Assembly (NCBI RefSeq): GCF_024708915.1
Contig: NZ_JANJXQ010000178.1
Coordinates: forward strand, 1-12,162
Reading direction: 5' to 3'
Source of the DNA: Thiobacillus sp.
GTDB lineage: Bacteria > Pseudomonadota > Gammaproteobacteria > Burkholderiales > Thiobacillaceae
Length of the DNA stretch: 12,162 nt
Numbering within the stretch: position 1 is the stretch's first letter; the number at the start of each line of letters is the position of its first letter. The notes under the pieces were generated by a model that worked only from the letters and a program-made list of their open reading frames with translations, did no database searches and had not been told where the DNA came from. Shown here in pieces: positions 1 through 6,877 of this stretch. The position numbers and the translations under genes are program-made.

Positions 1-1
1 C

Positions 2-1513
2 CAGCTCGATGCGCCCGTGCGCATCCGCCGCGCGCTGGAAGAACTCGGCCCCACCTTCGTCAAACTCGGGCAACTGCTGGCGACCCGGGTGGACATGTTT
101 CCGCCGCACTGGATTGCCGAATTCGAGAAACTGCATAGCCAGGTGCCTGCGATCCCCTATGAAATTCTGCATGCCGATCTGGTCGCAGCGCTCGGGGGCG
201 AACCCGCCGAGGTGTTTGCCGGGTTCGATCCGCTGCCGCTGGCGGCGGCGTCCATCGCGCAGGTGCACCGCGCCACTCTCAAGGACGGCACGCCGGTCGT
301 CGTCAAAATCCGCCGCCCCGGCATCGAGGCGGTGATCCGGGCCGATCTGCGCATCCTCGAACATGCCGCCAGGCTGCTGGACAGCGAAGTGCCGGATTCC
401 CGGCGCTACGATCCGGTGCATATGGTGTCGCAGTTCCGCCGCTCGTTGAACCGCGAACTCGATCTGGCCAAGGAGGCGCGCAACATCGACCAGTTCGCCC
501 GCAACTTCGCCGACGATCCGCTGGTGAAGATTCCCCGGGTGTATTGGAAATACACCAGCGACCGCGTCAACGTGCAGGATGAAATCGTCGGCATGGCGGG
601 CGTGGCACCCGACAAGCTGCGCGCCAGCGGCCTCGACCCGGTGCTGCTGGCTGCGCGCGGCGCCGATACGGTGCTGCGCATGGTGCTGGAGCACGGTTAT
701 TTTCATGCCGACCCCCATCCGGGCAATGTGCTGTTCCTGCCGGACAACCGCATCGGCATGATCGATTTCGGCATGGTGGGGATGCTGACCAATCCCCGCC
801 GCAACCAGATTGTCGACCTGCTGCACGCGCTGACGCGCAAGGACGAGCAGGGTTTGCTGCAGATACTGCTCGACTGGAGCGGCGAGTCGGTGCTGGATGA
901 GGATCGCCTGGCCTACGACGTCACGGAACTGCTGCAGAGCTACGACGATCTGCAGCTCAAGGACGTCAACATCGGAACCTTGCTGAACGACATCACGGCG
1001 CTGATGCGCGACAACAACCTGATGCTGCCGGCCGATCTGACCCTGCTGTTCAAGACCTTGATCACGCTGGAAGGGCTGGGGCAGCAGCTCGATCCGGCGT
1101 TCCACATGATCGATCACGTGACGCCGTTCGTGGAACGCATCATTCAGCGGCGCTTCACCCCGCAGGCGCTGCTGGCGCGCGGGCGCAAAAGCATGCGCGA
1201 AACGCTGGACGTGCTGGCCGACTTGCCGCGCGACCTGCGCCACCTGCTGCGCGACATGCGGCGCGGACGGGTAAAGGTCGATCTCGACCTGAAACGGCTG
1301 GACCAGTTCGGCCACCAGCTGGACCGCGCCAGCAACCGGCTGACCATGGGCATACTGACCGCCTCGCTGGTCGTCGGCTCCAGCATCATCATGACAGTGG
1401 AAGGCGGCCCTCAGCTGTTCGGCCTGCCTTTTTTCGGGCTGATGGGATTCCTGATCGCGTTTTTCAACAGCCTGTGGATCATTCTTTCCATCTGGCGTTC
1501 AGGCAAACACTGA
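2..1513 (+). CDS. AarF/UbiB-family (ABC1/ADCK) atypical protein kinase, 5' end missing
   Basis: Membrane-associated atypical kinase/ATPase of the family that includes UbiB, which supports ubiquinone biosynthesis in bacteria. The frame is open back to the left edge (QLDAPV precedes the first GTG at 17), so the true start lies outside the window. Counting from that GTG, the sequence shows the family KxGQ motif (KLGQ, 16-19), the Ala-rich loop that replaces the usual P-loop (AAASIAQVH, 76-84), the ATP-site lysine (K97 in VVVKIRRP), the catalytic HADPHPGN (230-237) and the metal-binding DFG (250-252). The C-terminus carries two hydrophobic helices (about 448-464 and 468-493), as expected for a membrane-anchored member. 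All core catalytic motifs are present, so it should be active. The segment where relatives usually read like VxxMExxxG is VNVQDEIVGMAG, which is slightly unusual. Whether it is the ubiquinone-pathway UbiB or an AarF-like paralogue cannot be decided here, so no symbol is given. Its end overlaps the opposing c-di-GMP gene by 15 bp. Confidence 0.93.
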   Translation, partial: QLDAPVRIRRALEELGPTFVKLGQLLATRVDMFPPHWIAEFEKLHSQVPAIPYEILHADLVAALGGEPAEVFAGFDPLPLAAASIAQVHRATLKDGTPVVVKIRRPGIEAVIRADLRILEHAARLLDSEVPDSRRYDPVHMVSQFRRSLNRELDLAKEARNIDQFARNFADDPLVKIPRVYWKYTSDRVNVQDEIVGMAGVAPDKLRASGLDPVLLAARGADTVLRMVLEHGYFHADPHPGNVLFLPDNRIGMIDFGMVGMLTNPRRNQIVDLLHALTRKDEQGLLQILLDWSGESVLDEDRLAYDVTELLQSYDDLQLKDVNIGTLLNDITALMRDNNLMLPADLTLLFKTLITLEGLGQQLDPAFHMIDHVTPFVERIIQRRFTPQALLARGRKSMRETLDVLADLPRDLRHLLRDMRRGRVKVDLDLKRLDQFGHQLDRASNRLTMGILTASLVVGSSIIMTVEGGPQLFGLPFFGLMGFLIAFFNSLWIILSIWRSGKH

Positions 1514-3799
1514 GCCGTCTTCGTCAAGCGGGGGATACGGTGTGCCCATCCCGGCGGCGTCGGGTTGCCCGGCCAGCTGCGACAGCGGGACGGGGCGCCC
1601 CAGCAAATAGCCCTGCACATGGGCAAAACCCAGGCTTTCGACTTTCTGCAGCACGGTTTCGGTCTCCACGCCCTCGGCCACCAGCGCATAGCCGGCGTCC
1701 TTCATCATGCGGGCGAAATCGGCCACCACCTGGCCGGCGCGGTTGTCCTGCCCCAGCTTGTTCACCAGCGAAATGTCGAACTTGACCACATCCACCGGCA
1801 AATCCACCAGATAACGCAGCGGCGAATAACCGGTGCCGAAGTCGTCCATGGCAATGCGGTAGTTGACCGTGTGCAGCAAATCGAGATAGGTGCGCACCTC
1901 GATCATCTGGGTGATCAGCGAGGTTTCCGTGATCTCCAGCATCAGGGCATGGCGTGCGCCGTGGCGCGACAGTTCGAGCAGGTGCGACACGATTTCGGGA
2001 CGTGAAATGCTTTGTGCCGACAGGTTGATCGAGACGCCGCTTCCTGGCGGAATTTTCTGCGACGAGAGATCGGCGTCGACTTGATGCAGCACCGCCAGAT
2101 CGAATTCGGTTTCCAGCCGGCGGCTGCTGACTACCGGCAGGAAGGCGCCCGGCATGATGAGTTCGCCGTTGTAGCGGATGCGCGCCAATGCCTCGTAATA
2201 CGCCACCTTGCGCCCGGGCAGGCCATGGATGGGCTGGTAATGCAGTTCGACCATGCCGGGGGTGGCCAGCGCCTGGAACAGTGCGCTGGTCTCGCGGCTT
2301 GCCACCAGCGCCTGCGCGGCACGCTCGGTGTCCTCGCCGTACAGTGCGATGCGGTTGCGCCCCGGCTGCTTGGCGGTATACATGGCGATGTCGGCCTGTT
2401 TGGGCAGTTCGTCGATGTGTTCCAGCTGATCGGCTGCGCAGAAAGCAATGCCGATGCTGATCCCGACCGGTTCGCTGATTCCCAGGTCGCTGAAGGCGGA
2501 CGCTTCGAGCAGGCTCTGGCAGCGTTGAGCGATCTGCTTGGCCTGGGCAGGCGTGGTGTGCGACAGAAAGGTGGCGAATTCGTCGCCGCCGAGGCGATAC
2601 AGGCGATCGTTGGCGCGCAGTGCCATCACCAGTGCGTCGGCGACGATGGTGAGTACGCGGTCGCCCTTGGCATGACCGTAAGTGTCGTTGATAGTCTTGA
2701 ACCGGTCGCAATCGAACAACAGGAAAGCCACACCCTGCGGCGCGGCTTTCAGCTGGCGGCGGAAATTTCCCCAGTCTTCTTCATAGGCGCGCCGGTTGTG
2801 GCAGCCGGTGAGCGCATCCTGCCGCGCCTGCGAGTGGAATTCGCGGTTCTGGTGTTCCAGCGAGCCATGCAGTTCGCGCAATTGCAGCTGGTAGTCGTGC
2901 AGCGAGCGGCGGATGTTTTCGAGTTCGCTGATGCGCATCGGCTGCGAGCGCGCCGGATTGTGGCTGAAACGGCCGTGCTGCATGGCATCGATATCCTGCG
3001 TCAGCCGCCCCAGCGGGCGCACCAACAGACGGTTGTATGCCACGAAACCCAGTAGTGAAGCGCCTAGCAGCAGCACAAACAGTGCGAGCAGGGTGCGCGA
3101 CAGAATCGCCTGGAACCGGAGCTGATCGGGGTCGGGGCGGGCGCTGAAACTCAGGCGCGAAAACAACTGCGATGCGGCCAGCATCTCGCCAGGCTCGAGT
3201 GCCAGTTTGACGCTCGACGCATCCGTGAACTGGAATTTCGCCTGCCGCAGCAGTGCCGGCATGAAATCGATCCGGATCAGACCGTAGCCGAGCAGGGCTT
3301 GCCGACGCTCGTCGCCGTATACCGGAAACGCATGATGGAGGGCAAGGGTGCCTGCCTGATTGCTCAGCCAGCTGGCGGTCTGCTGCAGCGGCAAACTGGC
3401 GGGCAGCTTCGACGGCAGTCTGGTTTTTGCCGGTCTGGGAGTAAGCAGCGTGCCGTCGCGGGTATACAGTGCCGCCCGGGCAAAACGGCTGTTCAGCATG
3501 CCGCTTTCATATACCCGCTGGTCTCGCCAGTAGGTGTAATACTCGGGCGTCACCAGTTGTTGCCGGGTTTCATCCCAATGCGCCAGATTGCCCGCAAGAT
3601 CCTCCGTCTGTGCCAGCAAGCGTTCGATACTGGCGGCAAGCTCGGACTGCGCGGCTTCCCGGCTGTGCTGTTCCAGGCTGTGCGTGACGGCGCGCGTCTG
3701 GTAGGCGGCAAAGCCGCCGATCAAACTCACCAGCACCAGCAGCGCGGTGACGAAAGCGAGCGCAACCTGCCTGATGGAGGTGGATTCAGGCCATTTCAT
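1499..3799 (-). CDS. Membrane CHASE4-like/HAMP/GGDEF/EAL protein (cyclic-di-GMP cyclase/phosphodiesterase)
   Basis: Inner-membrane signalling protein that makes and/or degrades cyclic-di-GMP, 766 residues. Order: TM1 (about 10-32); periplasmic sensor region (about 40-230) resembling CHASE4, with HWDETRQ at 74-80; TM2 (about 233-257); HAMP-like linker (257-310); GGDEF domain (about 325-487); EAL domain (about 505-745). The cyclase site is intact: D363 with the FKTIND segment, and GGDEF at 404-408. An RxxD inhibitory site (R395, D398) lies five residues upstream of it. The phosphodiesterase signature is also intact: EAL (536-538), N592 in NLS, E622 in EITET, DDFGTGYS (652-659), K673, E709 in AEGVE and QG (729-730). 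It may therefore be bifunctional or switch with the periplasmic signal. The start ATG shares bases with the stop of the upstream hydrolase gene (ATGA) and has no clear Shine-Dalgarno, which suggests translational coupling. The CHASE4 assignment is less certain than the catalytic domains. Confidence 0.95.
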   Translation of the reverse strand: MKWPESTSIRQVALAFVTALLVLVSLIGGFAAYQTRAVTHSLEQHSREAAQSELAASIERLLAQTEDLAGNLAHWDETRQQLVTPEYYTYWRDQRVYESGMLNSRFARAALYTRDGTLLTPRPAKTRLPSKLPASLPLQQTASWLSNQAGTLALHHAFPVYGDERRQALLGYGLIRIDFMPALLRQAKFQFTDASSVKLALEPGEMLAASQLFSRLSFSARPDPDQLRFQAILSRTLLALFVLLLGASLLGFVAYNRLLVRPLGRLTQDIDAMQHGRFSHNPARSQPMRISELENIRRSLHDYQLQLRELHGSLEHQNREFHSQARQDALTGCHNRRAYEEDWGNFRRQLKAAPQGVAFLLFDCDRFKTINDTYGHAKGDRVLTIVADALVMALRANDRLYRLGGDEFATFLSHTTPAQAKQIAQRCQSLLEASAFSDLGISEPVGISIGIAFCAADQLEHIDELPKQADIAMYTAKQPGRNRIALYGEDTERAAQALVASRETSALFQALATPGMVELHYQPIHGLPGRKVAYYEALARIRYNGELIMPGAFLPVVSSRRLETEFDLAVLHQVDADLSSQKIPPGSGVSINLSAQSISRPEIVSHLLELSRHGARHALMLEITETSLITQMIEVRTYLDLLHTVNYRIAMDDFGTGYSPLRYLVDLPVDVVKFDISLVNKLGQDNRAGQVVADFARMMKDAGYALVAEGVETETVLQKVESLGFAHVQGYLLGRPVPLSQLAGQPDAAGMGTPYPPLDEDGSVFA

Positions 3800-4650
3800 C
3801 GAGGCAGGGGCTGCTGAGTGGATTCCATGGACTTGAGGGTATGTTCCAGCAGATCGAACTCATGTTCGCCATCCATGAAGTGGTTGGCGCCCTTCACGAT
3901 CACCATGGGTGTTTGCACGTGCTGCAACATCTTGAGCCAGCCCTCGCCAAGCGTGTCATCGGCGTCTCCCATGATGAGCTTCACGTTGACCGGGGATTGC
4001 TTCAATGCCGCCAGCGTGTGCGCCTGATCCCAGCGCACGTACGACAACAAGGCTTCCGGCGTCGAGCGGTATTTTCTGCAATAAGACACATGCTGGATGA
4101 CCAGGTCGCGCTGCCTGCGCTGCGCGCGGCTTTCCAGCTGGGCGACGAGCGCGGCACGCGGAGTCGTGCCGATCTGGGCTTCACTCAGCGAGGCACCGAT
4201 ATAGCCTTTTACCGCAGCATCCGGCCTGGCTGCCAGATAGGCCAGTAATTGCAGGCTGCCGAAGCTATGGCCGACCAGGATGATGGAACGGTGGCCGCGC
4301 GATTTCAGCCAGCTCACCCAGCGCGCAATTTCGGCGACATCCTCATCCAGACTGTGCTGGTGCGCCGCTTCGCAGGCCAGGCTTTGCGCCCGGTTGGGAA
4401 TGCCGAGGCTGAGTGTGGGGGTCAGTACGGGATAGCCTGCATCCTGCAGGCCGCGCGCCAGCGTGGCGACGGTCGGAAACTCGCGCGTCTGCAAAAAACC
4501 GTGCAGCAGCAGTGCCGCAGGCTTGTTGCGCTGCCCTGCAAGATATTCGGCGCTGGCATCAATTCCGGGGCGCATCTCCAAGCGGACGATCGCAGCGTGG
4601 GTTGAGGCCGGGACTAGTGCCAGCAGCAAGCAGAACAAGGATATGCGCAT
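3796..4650 (-). CDS. Exported alpha/beta-hydrolase, probably periplasmic
   Basis: 284-residue alpha/beta-hydrolase fold protein of unknown substrate. It begins with a typical signal peptide (MRISLFCLLLALVPASTHA, cleavage expected near residue 19-20), so it likely acts in the periplasm. The mature part shows an oxyanion-type LLLHGF (47-52), the nucleophile elbow GHSFG (S129), a candidate acid in GDADD (D229 or D231) and a candidate catalytic histidine in GANHF (H257), in the order expected for a Ser-Asp-His triad. It is first in a two-gene minus-strand unit; its TGA overlaps the ATG of the c-di-GMP protein. Upstream, a weak -10-like TACTCA (4660-4665, minus strand) would place transcription start within a few bases of the ATG, and no Shine-Dalgarno is visible. 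Esterase, lipase-like or peptidase activity is possible and the sequence does not distinguish them. Confidence 0.88.
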   Translation of the reverse strand: MRISLFCLLLALVPASTHAAIVRLEMRPGIDASAEYLAGQRNKPAALLLHGFLQTREFPTVATLARGLQDAGYPVLTPTLSLGIPNRAQSLACEAAHQHSLDEDVAEIARWVSWLKSRGHRSIILVGHSFGSLQLLAYLAARPDAAVKGYIGASLSEAQIGTTPRAALVAQLESRAQRRQRDLVIQHVSYCRKYRSTPEALLSYVRWDQAHTLAALKQSPVNVKLIMGDADDTLGEGWLKMLQHVQTPMVIVKGANHFMDGEHEFDLLEHTLKSMESTQQPLPR

Positions 4651-4717
4651 GAGCAGAATTGAGTAGGCAGCACCTGCGAGACTAACGGCAGCAATACACG
4701 CAAACTTGAGGTGGCAT

Positions 4718-4735
4718 GCAGCCGATGCAGCCGAT
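4718..4735 (+). repeat. Tandem 9-bp direct repeat in the hydrolase/helicase divergent spacer
   Basis: GCAGCCGAT occurs twice back to back, just upstream of the -10-like box of the helicase gene. It occupies roughly where a -35 element would lie. It could be a regulator site or chance; no known operator is recognised. Confidence 0.4.
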
Positions 4736-4744
4736 GCCGGGTGT

Positions 4745-4750
4745 TACACT
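4745..4750 (+). promoter_or_regulatory. Candidate -10 box (TACACT) for the YoaA/DinG-type helicase
   Basis: TACACT lies 21 bases before the ATG at 4772, giving a predicted leader of about 15 bases. No good -35 is seen at 16-18 bp spacing. Because the box falls inside the longer open frame that begins with TTG at 4706, it argues for the downstream ATG as the real start. Confidence 0.4.
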
Positions 4751-4771
4751 GCGCCCGAAGTCGATCTCGAT

Positions 4772-6748
4772 ATGCTTGATCTGGAAAACATTTTTTCATC
4801 CGAAGGTGCGTGTGCCGCAGTGCTGCAGGGCTGGCGTTCGCGTCCGCAGCAACTCGCCATGGCCGAAGCGGTCGAGCGCGCAATCGCCGGCAACAGCGTG
4901 TTGCTGGCTGAAGCCGGCACCGGCACCGGCAAAACCCTGGCGTACCTGATTCCCGCGCTGCTGTCGGGCGGCAAGGTGGTGATTTCCACCGGCACCAAGG
5001 CCTTGCAGGACCAGCTGTTCCATCGCGATCTGCCGGCGGCGCGGCGCGCGCTCAAGTCGCCGGTCAAGGTGGCCTTGCTGAAGGGCCGCGCCAACTACGT
5101 CTGCCATCATCACTTGCAGCGCAATCTCGCCGATGGCCGTTTCGCCCACCGCGACGATGCTGCCTGGCTCGCCAAAATCGCCCGCTTCGCCGAAACCAGC
5201 ACCAGCGGAGACCGTGCCGAGGCCGCGGGCATCCCGGAGGACGCCACCGCCTGGCAGTACGCGATTTCCAGCCGCGACAGCTGCCTCGGCAGCGAATGCA
5301 GCCACTTCAAGGATTGCTTCGTGATGGCGGCCCGCAAGGCCGCGCTCGACGCCGAAGTCGTGGTGGTCAACCACCATCTGTTCTTCGCCGACCTGTGGCT
5401 GAAGGACGAGGGCGTCGCCGAACTGCTGCCCGCCAGCAACACCGTGATCCTCGACGAAGCCCATCAGCTCGCCGAAACCGCCGCACAGTTTTTCGGCGAA
5501 ACGCTGTCCACCGCGCAATTGCTCGATCTGGCGGGCGACACCAAGCGTCAGGCGGCGGTGAAAGCCGGCGATTTTCCGGCGCTGCGCCGCGCAGCGGAAG
5601 ACCTGACCAAAGCCACGCGCGACCTGCGCCTGGCGTTTCCGCAGAACCCGGTCAAATCCACGTTCGCCGAACTGGCGCGCTACGAGAAATGGCCGGATGC
5701 GCTGAAAGCCCTGGCCGCCGCGCTGGACGACATGGCAAGGCTACTGGAAACCCAGGCCGAGCGCGACGCCGATCTGAAGAACTGTTTCGAGCGCGCGCAA
5801 GGCGTACAGGCCACCCTGGCCAGTTGGCAGCGCGACGACGATCCCGATACCCCGCGCGTGCGCTGGCTCGAAACCACGCTGAGTTCGCTGCTGCTGCACG
5901 CGACGCCGCTGTCGGTCGGCGCGATGTTCGGCGCCAAACTGACGGAGCGTGCACAGGCGTGGATTCTCACCTCGGCCACGCTCTCCGTCGGCGGCGACTT
6001 CACCCATCTCAAAACCCGCCTGGGAATAGACGCGGCGGAGATGCTGTGTGTCGACAGCCCCTTCGACTACTCGCGCCAGGGCGTGCTCTACGTGCCGCAG
6101 AGTTTGCCCGCGCCCAACACGCCGGAGTTCACCGACGCCGTCGTCAACGCCGCCTTGCCGGTGCTGGAAGTCAGCCGCGGCCGCGCCTTCATCCTGTTCA
6201 CCAGCCTGCGTGCGCTGGAGAAGGCACGCGGCCTCCTGACCGACGCCTTCAAGTTTCGCGGCTGGGACTATCCCTTGCTGGTGCAGGGCGACGCGCCGAA
6301 GAACGAACTGCTGGCGCGTTTCCAGAAAGCCGGCAACGCCGTGCTGCTGGGAAGCCAGAGCTTCTGGGAGGGCGTTGACATGCCGGGCGATGCGCTGTCG
6401 GTCGTCATCATCGACAAACTGCCGTTCCAGCCGCCCGACGACCCGGTCGTCGCCGCGCGCATCGCCCAGGCCGAGAAGAACGGCGGCAAGCCGTTCATGG
6501 ACTACCAGCTGCCGCATGCGGCGATCAGCTTGAAGCAGGGGGCGGGGCGCTTGATCCGCACCGAGAGCGACCGCGGGGTGCTGATGATCTGCGACACCCG
6601 GCTGGCGGACAAGCCCTATGGGCGATTGCTGCTGAATGCGTTGCCGGCGATGACGCGGACACGAAAGATGGAGGTGGTGGAGCGGTTTTTTGCAGTGCAG
6701 GGGAAGAAGAGGGAGGTTGCGCCGGCTGGGGTGGAGCAGGCTGGCTAG
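4772..6748 (+). CDS. yoaA: YoaA/DinG-family Fe-S superfamily 2 DNA helicase
   Basis: XPD/Rad3-like ATP-dependent 5'-3' DNA helicase with an iron-sulfur cluster; family members act in DNA repair and recovery of damaged replication forks. From the ATG at 4772 the protein is 658 residues, nearer E. coli YoaA than the longer DinG. Seen: RPQQ (25-28), Walker A AGTGTGKT (48-55), DEAH (228-231), the SAT motif LTSATLS (399-405), motif V GSQSFWEGVD (527-536) and motif VI QGAGRLIR (589-596). The four cluster cysteines are C111, C171, C176 and C182; the last three are spaced CX4CX5C as in this family. The block DSCLGSECSHFKDCF and the SPFDYSRQ and VVIIDKLPF segments resemble YoaA strongly. The frame extends 22 codons upstream to a TTG, but those residues look non-conserved and contain the putative promoter. 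In E. coli, YoaA works with the HolC clamp-loader subunit; no such gene is in view. Databases may label it DinG. Confidence 0.95.
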   Translation: MLDLENIFSSEGACAAVLQGWRSRPQQLAMAEAVERAIAGNSVLLAEAGTGTGKTLAYLIPALLSGGKVVISTGTKALQDQLFHRDLPAARRALKSPVKVALLKGRANYVCHHHLQRNLADGRFAHRDDAAWLAKIARFAETSTSGDRAEAAGIPEDATAWQYAISSRDSCLGSECSHFKDCFVMAARKAALDAEVVVVNHHLFFADLWLKDEGVAELLPASNTVILDEAHQLAETAAQFFGETLSTAQLLDLAGDTKRQAAVKAGDFPALRRAAEDLTKATRDLRLAFPQNPVKSTFAELARYEKWPDALKALAAALDDMARLLETQAERDADLKNCFERAQGVQATLASWQRDDDPDTPRVRWLETTLSSLLLHATPLSVGAMFGAKLTERAQAWILTSATLSVGGDFTHLKTRLGIDAAEMLCVDSPFDYSRQGVLYVPQSLPAPNTPEFTDAVVNAALPVLEVSRGRAFILFTSLRALEKARGLLTDAFKFRGWDYPLLVQGDAPKNELLARFQKAGNAVLLGSQSFWEGVDMPGDALSVVIIDKLPFQPPDDPVVAARIAQAEKNGGKPFMDYQLPHAAISLKQGAGRLIRTESDRGVLMICDTRLADKPYGRLLLNALPAMTRTRKMEVVERFFAVQGKKREVAPAGVEQAG

Positions 6749-6756
6749 CTGTTGAC

Positions 6757-6788
6757 GTATCCCGTGGCCGGCAAACGCTGCGGGATAC
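6757..6788. other. Hairpin between the helicase and ZIP genes, without a T-tract
   Basis: Perfect arms GTATCCCG (6757-6764) and CGGGATAC (6781-6788) extend inward by two G-U and two G-C pairs, for a 12-bp stem with an 8-base loop. It begins 8 bases after the helicase stop. Neither side carries a run of T, so it is not a classical intrinsic terminator. It could stabilise the mRNA 3' end or be a weak or assisted terminator. Confidence 0.5.
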
Positions 6789-6841
6789 AAAGGCGATTCA
6801 TCCATTCGAGCAAGTCGGCGGCCGCTTATGCTCCGGCCCAG

Positions 6842-6847
6842 TATAAT
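6842..6847 (+). promoter_or_regulatory. Candidate consensus -10 box (TATAAT) for the ZIP transporter
   Basis: A perfect TATAAT lies 30 bases before the ATG at 6878, giving a leader of about 24 bases. No recognisable -35 sits at 16-18 bp spacing. The leader is pyrimidine-rich and lacks a Shine-Dalgarno. I see no palindromic Zur-type operator around it. Confidence 0.45.
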
Positions 6848-6877
6848 CCCTCCCTTTTCTGGCCTCTCCGGTTTCCC

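Noticed and set aside
2012..3055. 347-residue plus-strand frame within the GGDEF/EAL gene
   Set aside because: Antisense to well-conserved catalytic domains and without any motif of its own.
4706..4771. Upstream TTG extension of the helicase by 22 codons
   Set aside because: The extension contains the TACACT box and a tandem repeat, and does not resemble helicase N-termini.
5741..6805. 354-residue minus-strand frame within the helicase gene
   Set aside because: Shadow of the helicase; no domain, and His/Gln/Arg-rich composition typical of antisense frames.
6825..6847. Resemblance of the CTTATGCTCCGGCCCAG stretch before TATAAT to the lac promoter spacer
   Set aside because: No -35 hexamer lies at the right distance and no operator is present; a short chance similarity.
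6752..6877. Upstream TTG extension of the ZIP gene by 42 codons
   Set aside because: The extension covers the hairpin and the TATAAT box; the protein after the ATG at 6878 begins directly with the first membrane helix, as expected.
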